NCBI GenBank assembly: GCA_036703985.1
Contig: DATNQN010000010.1
Span: 100,799 to 164,798, forward strand
Length of the DNA stretch: 64,000 bases
Direction of reading: 5' to 3'
DNA from: Leptolyngbyaceae cyanobacterium
Lineage (GTDB): Bacteria > Cyanobacteriota > Cyanobacteriia > Cyanobacteriales > Aerosakkonemataceae
Shown: positions 1-8,911 of the stretch, piece by piece
Layout of the letters: every line of letters starts with the position of its first letter
How positions within the stretch are numbered: position 1 is the stretch's first letter
Notes under the pieces: model-generated
What the model saw: the letters and a program-made list of their open reading frames with translations, nothing else
Database searches by the model: none
Told to the model about the DNA's origin: nothing
Program-made: the position numbers and the translations under genes

Positions 1-1260
1 GCGGAATTGGCTGGCAATATATCGCCGATAATTATCATTGAAACGCACGGAATCGTTGACGAACAGTACGATCGTTGGTGGCGCACTGCTAACTTGAGTG
101 CCGTAGTAAATTTTACCTTGGCGTCCTTGACGAGTAACTGGAGGAGAGTGCCATCTGACGGCTTCTTCTAACACTTCGTTAATTACCGCAGTCGATACGC
201 GGCGTTTGTGTTCTTCAGCAGCAGCGTTGACAAATTCGAGGATTTTTTCCACTCTTTGTCCGGTTTTAGCACTGACAAAAATGCTCTCTGCCCATTCTAC
301 AAAGTGCATTCTTTGTTGCAAATGTTCTTGGTAATCGTAAATGGTGTAAGAGTCTTTTTCGACGGTATCCCATTTGTTGACTACGATTACACAAGCACGA
401 CCTTCTTCTTCGATTCTGCCTGCTAGTTTTTGGTCTTGTTCGGTTACTCCGTCAACGGCATCTATTACTAGCAAAACTACATCAGCGCGGCGAATAGCTT
501 TGAATGCGCGATTTATGCCGAAAAATTCAGGGCCATATTCGACGTTTTTCTTCTTACGAATTCCGGCTGTATCGATCAGGCGATATCGTTTTCCTTCTCG
601 TTCGACGAGAGTATCGATCGCATCGCGAGTAGTCCCGGAAATCGGACTGACAATGGCGCGATTTTCTCCGACAAAGGCGTTTAATAAACTGGATTTTCCG
701 ACATTCGGACGACCGACGATCGCAACTTTAATTTCCGGTTCTTCCGGGATTTCTTCTACTGGTGGTAAGAGTTGAAGTAAATCATCGAGTAGTTCCCCAG
801 TTCCGCTACCGTGAATGGCAGAAATCGGATAAGGTTCTCCTAATCCCAGTTCCCAAAATTGGGCGGCTTGAATGATACCTTGTTCGGGAGATTCGCATTT
901 ATTAACTGCTAATAAAACTGGTACGGTTTGAGTGCGTAACCATTCAGCAATTTCTTCATCGGCTGCGGTTGGGCCTGCTTGTCCATCTACTACAAATATA
1001 GCTGCACTGGATTCTACCAGCGCTGCCATTGCTTGTTCTCGAATTAAAGGCAAAAATTCGCTTTCGTCGTCGAATACTAAACCGCCAGTATCGACGATCG
1101 TATATTCGCGATCGCGCCAGTAGCCAGGACGGTAAGTACGATCGCGCGTTACTCCCGGTTCATCGTGTACGATCGCATCCTGTACCCCCGCTAACCGATT
1201 GACGAGAGTTGATTTTCCCACATTGGGGCGCCCGATAATAGCAACAATAGGCAGAGGCAT
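1..1260 (-). CDS. der: Ribosome-assembly GTPase Der (EngA), 3' end cut by window edge
   Basis: The minus strand starting at 1260 reads [19 protein letters not shown], and a second Walker A ([12 protein letters not shown]) occurs about 180 codons later. Two tandem GTPase domains are diagnostic of Der/EngA, which binds the 50S subunit and is needed for its maturation. The frame stays open for all 420 codons to base 1. Family members are about 440-460 residues, so roughly the last 30 residues of the C-terminal KH-like domain lie outside the window. The start ATG is the first Met of the open frame and directly precedes the first G1 motif. The gene is divergent from the flavoprotein at 1428. Confidence 0.95.
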   Translation of the reverse strand, partial: MPLPIVAIIGRPNVGKSTLVNRLAGVQDAIVHDEPGVTRDRTYRPGYWRDREYTIVDTGGLVFDDESEFLPLIREQAMAALVESSAAIFVVDGQAGPTAADEEIAEWLRTQTVPVLLAVNKCESPEQGIIQAAQFWELGLGEPYPISAIHGSGTGELLDDLLQLLPPVEEIPEEPEIKVAIVGRPNVGKSSLLNAFVGENRAIVSPISGTTRDAIDTLVEREGKRYRLIDTAGIRKKKNVEYGPEFFGINRAFKAIRRADVVLLVIDAVDGVTEQDQKLAGRIEEEGRACVIVVNKWDTVEKDSYTIYDYQEHLQQRMHFVEWAESIFVSAKTGQRVEKILEFVNAAAEEHKRRVSTAVINEVLEEAVRWHSPPVTRQGRQGKIYYGTQVSSAPPTIVLFVNDSVRFNDNYRRYIASQFR

Positions 1261-1391
1261 AATTCAATCCAGAGTGTTACAGAGTGCAATGTCAGTAACT
1301 CAGGCTTGATTGCTTCACCTCAGTCCTGTTTTTGCTCCAACTTATTATTCTAGCTATCTTTTAAGGGAAGGATGAAGTAAAAAATTGCCCC

Positions 1392-1415
1392 CATCTCCCC
1401 ATCTCCCCATCTCCC
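1392..1415. repeat. Triple octamer CATCTCCC repeat just before a start codon
   Basis: Three exact tandem copies of CATCTCCC end two bases before the Shine-Dalgarno AGGAG (1417-1421) of the next gene. This resembles the short tandemly repeated repetitive sequences of filamentous cyanobacteria. The complement is G-rich (GGGAGATG), and related GATGGGGAG runs recur near 59.46 kb, 63.06 kb and the right window end. Confidence 0.8.
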
Positions 1416-1427
1416 CAGGAGTTAACC

Positions 1428-2966
1428 ATGCCAGACATTCTCATCATCGGTGCAGGACATAATGGACTAGTAGCGGCGCTATTGCTGGCGCGTCAGGGGC
1501 TTGACGTGGTGGTAGTGGAAGAAAAAAATGTGATAGGGGGTGCTTGTCGCACGGAAAAGCCGTTTGCTAGTGCGCCGAATTTGGGACTCTCCACGGGTGC
1601 GTATTTGTTAGGATTAATGCCACCGGAACTGATCGAAATTTTAGATATCGAAATTCCTTTAATTCGTCGCGATCCGCATTACTTTTTACCAACTACGGAT
1701 CGCCGATATTTACTGTTCGGTTCCGATACCGATGAAATGGAACGACAGTTTAAATCTTTTTTCTCGGAAGCTGATTGGAAAGCCGATCGAGCATTACAAA
1801 ATGAAATTGCTCAAATTCGCGAAGATATTGCACCGACTTGGTTACAAGAACCATTATCTATTGAGGACACTGCCGAACGATATGTTAGGCAAGAGTTGCG
1901 AGAAATTTTTATCAATCTTTGCCGTAAACCTGTTGGGGAATATCTAGATAGATTTGATTTTAAAAGCGATTTAGTTAAGGCAATGTATGCGGTAACCGAT
2001 GGTTTTTCCGGACTTAACGGCAGTTGGGATACTCCCGGAACGGGAATGAATTTTCTGATCCATAATATGTGTCGCCTACCGGGTAGTGATGGTACTTGGA
2101 TGATCGTCAAAGGAGGAATGGGAACGGTGACGAGTTGCCTTGCTGATGCGGCGAGAAAAGCAGGGGCGAAAATTGAAACCGGGCGAGGCGTGAGTCGAAT
2201 TTTAGTAGAAAACGGGATAGCGAAAGGTGTCGTTTTTCAGGATGGTTCCGAGTTATCGGCTACTAGCATTGTGGTGAATGCCGATCCGTTTCGGATGCGG
2301 GATTTAGTGGGAATGGAAAATTTTCCATTGGAGTACGATCGGCAGTTGGATAATTATCGCAAAGATGGCACGACTTTTAAGGTTAATTTGTGTTTGAAAG
2401 GGTTGCCGAAATTTACTTGTTTGCCAGAAGATAAGGGGCAGTACGGTACGACGATTCACTTGTTGCCGGAAGAAGGGGAAGTGATGGCGGTACTGCGGCA
2501 AGCTTTTGCGGACGTGCAGGCGGGTAAGTTGCCTGATTTTCCGGCGATCGAATGGTATATTCACACGACTTTAGATCCGAGTTTGCAAGATAATTTCGGT
2601 CATCACAATTCGGCTTTGTTCGTGCAGTGGGTTCCCTACGAGTTGCAGGGTACGAGTTGGGAAAATGAGGAAAATCGGTATATTGAGCATTTGTTGAAAA
2701 TTTGCGATCGCTTTGCACCCGGTACATCGGATTTGGTGCAAGAAGTGTTTCCCTTGCATCCCCAAAAAATCGAGCAACATTTTGGTTTAACGCGAGGACA
2801 TATTCATCATATTGATAATAGTTTTGGGTTTGCCGATCGGTTGCCTTATATAACACCAATTCAAGGGCTTTATTCAGCGAGTGCTGGTTGCCATCCAGCT
2901 GGTTCCGTGATTGGTGCGGCGGGGCATAATGCGGCAATGCGGGTGATAAAAGATTTGGGATTATAG
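1428..2966 (+). CDS. Phytoene-desaturase-like FAD-dependent oxidoreductase
   Basis: A 512-residue flavoprotein. Residues 5-35 form the Rossmann dinucleotide-binding motif (ILIIGAGHNGLVAA, then a strand ending in VVEE), followed by GGACRTE typical of the CrtI/CrtO/PYROXD2 group. The C-terminus has the matching FAD-closing motif (SAGCHPAGSVIGAAGHNAA). CrtI/CrtO members desaturate or ketolate carotenoids, while PYROXD2-like members are mostly uncharacterised. The middle of this protein looks closer to the PYROXD2/CrtO side than to CrtP or CrtI, so the substrate cannot be assigned. The start is fixed by AGGAG seven bases upstream. It is a monocistronic unit with no carotenoid genes beside it. Confidence 0.8.
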   Translation: MPDILIIGAGHNGLVAALLLARQGLDVVVVEEKNVIGGACRTEKPFASAPNLGLSTGAYLLGLMPPELIEILDIEIPLIRRDPHYFLPTTDRRYLLFGSDTDEMERQFKSFFSEADWKADRALQNEIAQIREDIAPTWLQEPLSIEDTAERYVRQELREIFINLCRKPVGEYLDRFDFKSDLVKAMYAVTDGFSGLNGSWDTPGTGMNFLIHNMCRLPGSDGTWMIVKGGMGTVTSCLADAARKAGAKIETGRGVSRILVENGIAKGVVFQDGSELSATSIVVNADPFRMRDLVGMENFPLEYDRQLDNYRKDGTTFKVNLCLKGLPKFTCLPEDKGQYGTTIHLLPEEGEVMAVLRQAFADVQAGKLPDFPAIEWYIHTTLDPSLQDNFGHHNSALFVQWVPYELQGTSWENEENRYIEHLLKICDRFAPGTSDLVQEVFPLHPQKIEQHFGLTRGHIHHIDNSFGFADRLPYITPIQGLYSASAGCHPAGSVIGAAGHNAAMRVIKDLGL

Positions 2967-3234
2967 CATGAATTATTATAGGGAGAGATGTAAGTTTGCC
3001 AATATTTAAAATATTGCAGAATTTTGCGATCGACGGGAGCAGAGAAAGGCTAGTAGAAATTCAAAAATATATCTTTAAGAAGGATTGAATATTAGCTACT
3101 TATGCTTACAAGCAAACTAACCTGAAAGTACCGTAAAATTCCAATATCTTTAAATCTCAATTTACTTTAACATTGTCACAAATCTTTCCCCTGCCCCGTG
3201 CGGTCTTAACGATCGGCCTTTTACCAAACACGAT

Positions 3235-5412
3235 ATGACCTCTGCTCCCCTGCCACCTAACGAAGTAGAACGCTTAGAGGCACTGCGTCGATATAATATC
3301 CTCGATACACCTCCGGAAGAGAGCTTCGATCGCATTACGGCTTTGGCAGCGCGTCTTTTTGACGTGCCGATCGCCTTAATTTCCTTGGTAGACGAATATC
3401 GAGCTTGGTTTAAATCTTGCTACGGCTTTGATTCTCGCGAAATTAGTCGAGAATCAACAATTTGTAGCTTTGCTATTTTGAGCGAGGAAATTTTAGTCGT
3501 TCCGGATACTCGAAACGACCCCCGCTTTGCTTGTCAGCCGTTTGCCATTAGCGAACCGGGTATTCGCTTTTATGCTGGCGCACCGCTGATTTCTGCCGAT
3601 GGTTTTAATCTCGGCACCCTCTGTCTGGTGGACAACAAGCCGCGCCATGATTTGAGCGTCGAGCAGCGAGCTACTCTTGCCGACCTATCGGCTATAGTGA
3701 TTGATGAGTTAGAGTTGCGGCTGTCAGCGCGGAAAGTTGCCCAATTGGATACCGCTCTGATCGAAGTTACTCAAGGAGTTTCCGCAGCGACGGGGGAAGC
3801 TTTTTTCTACTCTTTGGTGCAACATCTCAGTAAAGCATTGGGCGTTGATTACGCTGTGATTGGGGAAATAGCTGGGAAAGAACAGAAAATCAGCACTCTT
3901 GCTTTATGCGCTGGCGGAGAGATTGTAGAGAACATCGATTATTTACTGCTGAATACGCCTTGCGAACAAGTGATTAACCAGAGGAAACTGTGTTGTTATC
4001 CCCACAGCTTGCAAATGCAGTTTCCCGGAAATGCTTTACTTACCCAAATGCAAGCACAGAGTTATATCGCCACTCCTCTTTTGGATTCTACTGGTTGCGT
4101 GCTGGGGGTGCTTGGGGTACTACATCGCAAACCTTTCGATAACCTCCAGCTGGCAGAATCTTTGCTGACAATTTTTGCTACTCGCGCTACCGCAGAACTG
4201 GAACGCAAGCGAGCGGAAGAGGAACGATCCCGACTGTTGGCTTGCGAACAGGCGGCGCGTGCGGAGGCGGAAGCGGCAAACCGTATGAAGGATGAGTTTT
4301 TGGCGGTGCTTTCCCACGAATTGCGATCGCCTCTCAATCCTATTCTGGGTTGGTCTAGAATGCTTCTATCGCGCAAGGTAGACCAAGTTACTACCGTTCG
4401 CGCACTGGAAACCATCGAGCGCAACGCCAAGTTACAGGCAGATCTGATTGAGGATCTTCTCGATGTCTCGCGAATGATTCGGGGTAAACTGTCTTTGCAA
4501 GTTTATCCGGTTAACCTCATCCCAATAATTAAAGCGGCGATCGAAACCGTGCAGTTAGCAGCTGAAGCGAAGAAAATTCGGCTTGAGGCGGTACTCGATC
4601 CTTCTGTAGGATTGCTTTTAGGGGATGCCAATCGGTTGCAGCAAATAGTCTGGAATTTAATCTCTAATGCGATTAAGTTCACTGCGGAAGGGGGAAACGT
4701 GAAAATTACCCTCGATTCCACGGATTCTCACGCCCAAATTCGAGTTAGCGATACGGGAAAAGGAATTAGCGCGGACTTTCTGCCTTACGTTTTCGAGCGC
4801 TTCCGTCAAGCTGATAGTACGAGTACGCGATCGCATGGCGGACTCGGTTTGGGTTTAGCGATCGTGCGTCACTTGGTAGAATTGCATGGGGGAAGTGTGG
4901 CCGTGGAAAGCCCTGGAGAGGGACTGGGGGCAACATTTACTGTCAAGCTACCGCTGATGGATGTTCCCACAAAGCCGATCGATCCAAATTTAGTTGCAGG
5001 GGTTGGCGAGGTAGTAATAATAGATGATGTTCCCACTCTCGATGGTTTGCAAGTGCTGATTGTGGATGACGAAGCTGATAGCCGAGATTTTGTGGCGATC
5101 GCGCTTGAAAGTTATGGAGCTAGAGTAATAGCAGTTGCATCAGCCACCGAAGCACTGGAAGCAGTGGAGAAACTGAAGCCGGATGTGTTGGTAAGCGATA
5201 TTGGAATGCCGGGAGAAGATGGCTACACGCTAATTCGCAAAATTAGAGCTTTGCAGCCAGAACGAGGTGGACAACTGCCAGCAGTAGCGCTAACCGCCTA
5301 TGCTAGAAGCGAGGATTGCGATCGAGCGCTTTCGGCAGGCTTTCACAAGCACGTTACTAAGCCAGTCGAGCCAGCTACTTTAGCATTTGCGATCGCCAGT
5401 TTAATTAGATAA
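3235..5412 (+). CDS. Hybrid sensor histidine kinase (GAF-GAF-HisKA-HATPase-REC)
   Basis: 725 residues with no membrane segments, so a soluble sensor. GAF domain 1 covers about 25-160 (the ERLEALRRYNILDTPPE lead-in is typical of this GAF family) and GAF 2 covers about 175-320. A coiled linker follows (320-350). HisKA has phospho-acceptor H361 in SHELRSPLNP. The HATPase has N474/N478 in the N-box and G boxes DTGKG and GLGLGLA. A C-terminal receiver (604-725) has D655 in SDIGMPGEDG. The predicted path is autophosphorylation at H361 with transfer to the fused receiver. There is no cognate output gene beside it. The GAF signals and downstream partner are unknown. The two GAFs lack an obvious bilin-binding CH motif. 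Confidence 0.92.
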   Translation: MTSAPLPPNEVERLEALRRYNILDTPPEESFDRITALAARLFDVPIALISLVDEYRAWFKSCYGFDSREISRESTICSFAILSEEILVVPDTRNDPRFACQPFAISEPGIRFYAGAPLISADGFNLGTLCLVDNKPRHDLSVEQRATLADLSAIVIDELELRLSARKVAQLDTALIEVTQGVSAATGEAFFYSLVQHLSKALGVDYAVIGEIAGKEQKISTLALCAGGEIVENIDYLLLNTPCEQVINQRKLCCYPHSLQMQFPGNALLTQMQAQSYIATPLLDSTGCVLGVLGVLHRKPFDNLQLAESLLTIFATRATAELERKRAEEERSRLLACEQAARAEAEAANRMKDEFLAVLSHELRSPLNPILGWSRMLLSRKVDQVTTVRALETIERNAKLQADLIEDLLDVSRMIRGKLSLQVYPVNLIPIIKAAIETVQLAAEAKKIRLEAVLDPSVGLLLGDANRLQQIVWNLISNAIKFTAEGGNVKITLDSTDSHAQIRVSDTGKGISADFLPYVFERFRQADSTSTRSHGGLGLGLAIVRHLVELHGGSVAVESPGEGLGATFTVKLPLMDVPTKPIDPNLVAGVGEVVIIDDVPTLDGLQVLIVDDEADSRDFVAIALESYGARVIAVASATEALEAVEKLKPDVLVSDIGMPGEDGYTLIRKIRALQPERGGQLPAVALTAYARSEDCDRALSAGFHKHVTKPVEPATLAFAIASLIR

Positions 5413-5604
5413 ATTCGTGTAACAGTCTTTGTTTGAGCTAGCTTGGTAGCTGATGATTGGCATTTTTTGATATATTCAGCACTTGCTCTCACAATTATCT
5501 TATTTTCATAATCTTTCAATATTATGCCCATTCTTCAACATGACAGAAATAGCACAAATTTAATGAGGTTATAATTAACAAATAATCGAAAAAGTGGCAA
5601 GGTT

Positions 5605-5661
5605 ATGGCAGATGTAATCACGGCCTTAAAATCAGTGCAATTTGTAGTTGATGCCAAATGA
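5605..5661 (+). pseudogene. Possible remnant of a Phd/YefM-like antitoxin N-terminus
   Basis: An 18-codon frame reads MADVITALKSVQFVVDAK and then stops. The VQFVVDxK string is familiar as the start of small cyanobacterial antitoxin-like proteins of about 80 residues, which normally continue with G(x)KTAVLLDL. Here the frame closes exactly at the point where that motif should continue, as if the rest were deleted. It sits at the edge of a toxin-antitoxin-rich stretch. This is a weak call based on a short match. Confidence 0.3.
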
Positions 5662-5716
5662 TATTAGATGACTTTCTGCAATATTGGAGTCAAAGAGGAG
5701 TTTACTGGTTAAGAAA

Positions 5717-6022
5717 ATGAACGTAAAATTACTTTCCATCGAACCAGCTAAAGAAAAAGACATATTTAATGTAGCAATCTTACTCGGAAATCGGCAACAT
5801 AGTTTCACGATGAAAGGTGAAACGAATATAATTGGCGATCGCGAAGTTCATACTATAATGGGAGAGCGAGATTTTTGGGAAATTTTTAAATTTAACCAAG
5901 ATTTGGCGCAAGAAGTCTATAAGCTGACAGCGAAAGTATATAACGGTGAAGATGTTGAATTACCAATTGCGATCGGCGAATTTTCTGCTGAAGATGCGAG
6001 TCCAACTTTTATCCAAATTTAA
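5717..6022 (+). CDS. Small hypothetical protein upstream of a HigA-like regulator
   Basis: 101 residues beginning MNVKLLSIEPAKEKD, acidic and without membrane segments or a motif I recognise. The frame can be extended to a TTG at 5684, but the first ATG is 5717. It ends 20 bases before the HigA-like gene at 6043, on the same strand, so the two probably form one transcript. Its place is that of a toxin gene in a HigB-HigA pair, but the sequence shows none of the usual RelE/HigB features (no basic C-terminal cluster). It should be treated as unknown. Confidence 0.6.
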   Translation: MNVKLLSIEPAKEKDIFNVAILLGNRQHSFTMKGETNIIGDREVHTIMGERDFWEIFKFNQDLAQEVYKLTAKVYNGEDVELPIAIGEFSAEDASPTFIQI

Positions 6023-6042
6023 AAACTCCTAGCAGCTACTAC

Positions 6043-6414
6043 ATGGAACTAATTACCACATTTCCGCCACGTCCGATTACCTGTGAAGCTGAGTTAACCG
6101 CTACTCAAAATCGGATTAATTCTATTTTGGATAAAAGGAATATTACTCAAGATGACCGAGACTACTTAAACGTGCTTGGTACTTTAGTTTATAATTACGA
6201 ACAGAAACATGAAATAATGCCAGTTTTGAAAGGTGTCAAGCTGCTGAAAGCTTTGATGGTGGAAGATAATATTGAAGCAAAAGACTTGGTTGGTATATGG
6301 GAAAATGAGGTACAGGTGTCTGAGGTACTGAATGGGGAACGGGAAATGACGGCAACTCAAATGCAAAAGTTAGCTGAGTTTTTCCATGTTTCTGCTGGGG
6401 CGTTTTTGGAATGA
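6043..6414 (+). CDS. HigA-family antitoxin-like XRE regulator
   Basis: 123 residues. The C-terminal half (about 65-123) is a helix-turn-helix with the HigA signature: LLKALMVEDNIEAKDLVGIW, then VSEVLNGEREMTATQMQKLAEFFHVSAGAFL. The N-terminal part (ITCEAELTATQNRINSIL) matches the helical lead-in of the same family. HigA proteins bind their operator and neutralise an mRNA-interferase toxin. No recognisable HigB lies next to it. The only co-directional neighbour is the unknown gene at 5717. Confidence 0.75.
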   Translation: MELITTFPPRPITCEAELTATQNRINSILDKRNITQDDRDYLNVLGTLVYNYEQKHEIMPVLKGVKLLKALMVEDNIEAKDLVGIWENEVQVSEVLNGEREMTATQMQKLAEFFHVSAGAFLE

Positions 6415-6443
6415 ATATGTCAATGCCGATTTGCCAAACAATT

Positions 6444-6683
6444 TCATTCCTTTAATGCTTCTTGTTTTAATTCCACAAAAGCGATATTTTCTAACACAAC
6501 AGAGGGTAATTCGCCTTTTCCTAATACATCTTTTGCATCCAAAATTTCAATACCGACGAGTAATTCCCCTTCGCCAATATCTAAAGCGATGTCTTCATTT
6601 AAACGTAAAGTTCTGCATTGGCGATCGCCTTCAATTAAACTAATGTAAAGTGCATCAGCTTCAGAATCATAAGTGATTTTCAT
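6444..6683 (-). CDS. DUF2283 family protein (antitoxin-like partner)
   Basis: 79 residues starting MKITYDSEADALYISL, which is the classic opening of DUF2283. The rest includes LNEDIALDIGEGELLVGIEILDA, also typical. The ATG at 6683 is preferred over an in-frame TTG at 6698 because GAGGATAA lies just upstream of it. That ribosome site overlaps the stop codon of the DUF4258 gene, so translation is probably coupled. DUF2283/DUF4258 pairs recur in cyanobacteria and behave like toxin-antitoxin modules by gene order. I infer that role and it is not shown here. Confidence 0.82.
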   Translation of the reverse strand: MKITYDSEADALYISLIEGDRQCRTLRLNEDIALDIGEGELLVGIEILDAKDVLGKGELPSVVLENIAFVELKQEALKE

Positions 6684-6694
6684 AGTTCTTATCC

Positions 6695-6949
6695 TCAAAG
6701 GTAAAAGGTATATACAGTAATAACAACAATTTCTGTATCTGTCTCTACAATAACTGGCGCTACCTGTTTAATTCGGTAAAATGTTCCCTGCCAGTCAGCA
6801 TTATATTCAAAATTCTTACGACATATCAATCTATCCTCCTTGGCAGATTCTCTGCTGCCTGTCTGAACTGCTTCTCGCACCTCCTCTTGATTCTTACCGC
6901 GCTGAGGACATCGTAGTAAAGCGTGTCTGGTAAACCGGAGATTTTTCAT
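6695..6949 (-). CDS. DUF4258 family protein (RelE-like toxin candidate)
   Basis: 84 residues with FTRHALLRCPQRGKNQEEVREAV near the N-terminus and VIVETDTEIVVITVYTFY at the end. This is the pattern of DUF4258, a small fold related to RelE-type toxins. The conserved basic/His surface (FTRHALxR) is kept. It is followed after 11 bases by DUF2283, in the toxin-first order typical of these pairs. Function is inferred from family and context only. Confidence 0.8.
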   Translation of the reverse strand: MKNLRFTRHALLRCPQRGKNQEEVREAVQTGSRESAKEDRLICRKNFEYNADWQGTFYRIKQVAPVIVETDTEIVVITVYTFYL

Positions 6950-6972
6950 ATTCCTATTATTTTATCTTCATA

Positions 6973-7341
6973 TTAATCGGTTTGATCGCTCCCAACAAAG
7001 GTTCTAACAGTTGCCGTGTTTTTGGAGTGAATATCGCCAGATGTTTCGCCATCACTAGATTCTTTTTCCAGTAATTCTTCTATTGTTTCCAAATGTCCTA
7101 AAATGTGAGGAATAGAACCATATTGGAAAAAATCAAATATTTCTGTAAGAGTTGCTATTTTTGGCGCTCCTTTGGCTACATCAACTATCTGTTTGGAAAT
7201 GCTTTCCAAATCCAAGCTAATTTCTTCGATATTAAATAGCAATTGATCGAGCTTCTTTTTACCAAGTTCAATTTCTAGTTTATCTCGATGTTCTTTTAGG
7301 ATTTTGATTGCATCTCTTAGTGAGTAAGTTGTGGAAATCAT
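6973..7341 (-). CDS. Hypothetical coiled-coil protein
   Basis: 122 residues, mostly helical: residues 5-60 alternate Leu/Ile with Lys/Glu (LRDAIKILKEHRDKLEIELGKKKLDQLL), as in a coiled coil. The C-terminal 30 residues are polar and probably disordered. There are no membrane segments and no family I recognise. It lies 23 bases before the DUF4258 gene and 25 bases after the next small ORF on the same strand, so it is likely part of the island transcript. Confidence 0.6.
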   Translation of the reverse strand: MISTTYSLRDAIKILKEHRDKLEIELGKKKLDQLLFNIEEISLDLESISKQIVDVAKGAPKIATLTEIFDFFQYGSIPHILGHLETIEELLEKESSDGETSGDIHSKNTATVRTFVGSDQTD

Positions 7342-7366
7342 AATGTTAATTTCTCGCTGGATTTTA

Positions 7367-7594
7367 CTAAAATAAATTCTGTGTAGAATCTTCCATCATT
7401 TCAGATGCTTGCCTTAAAGCTTTTATAACAGCATCAACCTCTTCTTTAGTGTAGGTATCTTCAAGAATTTTCCGTAATTGAGCTTCCGAAAGTCCTTCAT
7501 CTTCGATCTGGTTGATGAAATTTTTAATTTCTTTCCACCAGTGGGGACGATCCTGTTCTGGATCTGTCCTGATGATCGGGCGGTCTACCTGCAA
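7367..7594 (-). CDS. Small hypothetical protein, TTG start, overlapping its upstream neighbour
   Basis: 75 residues: a PHWWKEIKNFI segment, then a helical acidic part (EAQLRKILEDTYTKEEVDAVIKALRQ). The start codon is TTG with AGGAGA just upstream, so independent initiation is plausible. Its first 70 bases overlap the end of the ORF at 7524-7787 in another frame. The two could instead be one gene split by a one-base frameshift, since the upstream product's last 20 residues look like out-of-frame noise (RPPDHQDRSRTGSSPLVERN). No family recognised. Confidence 0.5.
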   Translation of the reverse strand: MQVDRPIIRTDPEQDRPHWWKEIKNFINQIEDEGLSEAQLRKILEDTYTKEEVDAVIKALRQASEMMEDSTQNLF

Positions 7595-7787
7595 CAGTCT
7601 CTCCTAGTATTCTAGCCAAATGAATAATGATTTGTTTAAACAGCGTTTTAACTTTTTTCTTTACCCTCTGGGCAAGAGTAACAAAAGTGGATTCGATATT
7701 TAGCACCTGATAAATATCATGACAGTAATTTATTAGATGGTCGATCGCTACTGGTAAATTCAAAGGATATAATAAAGTATGTGTCAT
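7524..7787 (-). CDS. Small hypothetical protein, possibly the 5' half of a frameshifted gene
   Basis: 87 residues. The first 65 look protein-like (IDHLINYCHDIYQVLNI, then a basic helix VKKKVKTLFKQIIIHLARIL). The last 20 are low-quality and overlap the better-looking frame of the next ORF. A frameshift near 7590 would join them into one product of about 140 residues. It follows the ATPase/effector pair by 97 bases on the same strand. No function can be assigned. Confidence 0.45.
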   Translation of the reverse strand: MTHTLLYPLNLPVAIDHLINYCHDIYQVLNIESTFVTLAQRVKKKVKTLFKQIIIHLARILGETVAGRPPDHQDRSRTGSSPLVERN

Positions 7788-7884
7788 TTAAAAAGTACCT
7801 GTAATTATCGACAAACTGATTAAAGAGTGAGTGAATTTATAAGATGATAACTCTATTTTTAAAGTGCTATTGTCGCTCATTTGA

Positions 7885-8910
7885 TTATAAATTAGGCAAA
7901 TTACGGACAGCTTGCTCGATTTTATCCGGTTCTGAACAGTAAGCGATCGTAACATCTCGAACTCGCCGTGGATAGGGGCTGTTTTTCTTATCTAAAAGCA
8001 AATCAGAGCCACGATCGATAGATATGGCTACTTGATTCGTAATCAAATATCTATGATGAGGCATTTGATTAGCTTGGGTTTCCTTCTTGATAATTAGTTT
8101 AAAGTTAGGAAAACTATGGGTGTGTCTCATATCAGATTCAAATTGGCGGAGTGAGGCCACAAAAGTGGGTATTCCAGCTTTGGATATACCACGAGTGTCC
8201 AAACCACAGCATACTTCAAAGGTGCCACTTACTCCTAAGCGCGATTTTTGAAGGAAGACATCTATAATCCACTCCAGCGTAAGTTTATAATTATCTCCTA
8301 TTTGGCCTATACTAGAATGTTGTAAAGCTGACCGACCGATCCAGCGATCGTAAATTTTTATATGCTTTGCATCTCTGAACAGGGGAATCAGAATTTCATG
8401 CTCGAATTTATCCTGCTTCCATTCGCCATTCAGGATAATGCGATCTCGCTGTTCGAGGTGTGCTTTAAAGAAATTAGATATGGAATACTCAGCAACATCA
8501 ACAACCTCAACTTTTGCAACTGATGCTAACTGTTTACTGGCACATTCGTTACAACTTTGATTGGCAATCACAGCAGGCGGTAAGTAGACTTTTGCCATCC
8601 TAATGCAGCTATGACAAGGGGGTTCTCCGCAGGTTGACTCTGTTGCGCCTGCGCCATTAAGGGACAATTCAACCAAGCGATTTTTCTTCTCCAGTTGCAC
8701 CAGAAGTTCCTGAGCATTTTTTCTAAACTTTTGTGGCCATTTGTGGACTCCCTGAGACAGTGCTGCTTTGATGCAGTTATTATCATCCATCAGAACTACA
8801 CCATTTTTTTCAAGATCCTGAAGTAGTCTAATAACTAGGCTGTAAAGACTAGCTTGCTCTTTAGGGATTGAAGTAAATACAGATGGTAGAAGTATTGTTC
8901 GCACCAGCAT
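7885..8910 (-). CDS. Putative effector with Cys cluster and PLD/MIT_C-like C-terminal domain
   Basis: 341 residues from ATG 8910, which lies one base after the TAA of the upstream ATPase (TAATATG), so translation is coupled. An N-terminal helical region (1-90) is followed by a cysteine cluster (C94, C99, C102, C120, C123) that could bind zinc. The C-terminal third has IKIYDRWIG (about 184-192) and HHRYLITNQVAISIDRGSDLL (about 285-305). This resembles the HDR-(Y/F)-x-T...DRGxD pattern of the PLD-like fold seen in MIT_C domains and in some bacterial conflict proteins. The frame also runs upstream to 8952 but overlaps the ATPase, so the coupled ATG is preferred. The family call is tentative. Confidence 0.55.
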   Translation of the reverse strand: MLVRTILLPSVFTSIPKEQASLYSLVIRLLQDLEKNGVVLMDDNNCIKAALSQGVHKWPQKFRKNAQELLVQLEKKNRLVELSLNGAGATESTCGEPPCHSCIRMAKVYLPPAVIANQSCNECASKQLASVAKVEVVDVAEYSISNFFKAHLEQRDRIILNGEWKQDKFEHEILIPLFRDAKHIKIYDRWIGRSALQHSSIGQIGDNYKLTLEWIIDVFLQKSRLGVSGTFEVCCGLDTRGISKAGIPTFVASLRQFESDMRHTHSFPNFKLIIKKETQANQMPHHRYLITNQVAISIDRGSDLLLDKKNSPYPRRVRDVTIAYCSEPDKIEQAVRNLPNL

Positions 8911-8911
8911 A

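Noticed and set aside
374..775. Plus-strand open frames over the der gene
   Set aside because: They lie antisense to the long conserved GTPase frame, have biased composition and no ribosome sites.
3235..5412. Phytochrome-type photoreceptor
   Set aside because: GAF domains are present but no Cys-His bilin-binding motif or PHY domain is seen; the same applies to the kinase at 55264.
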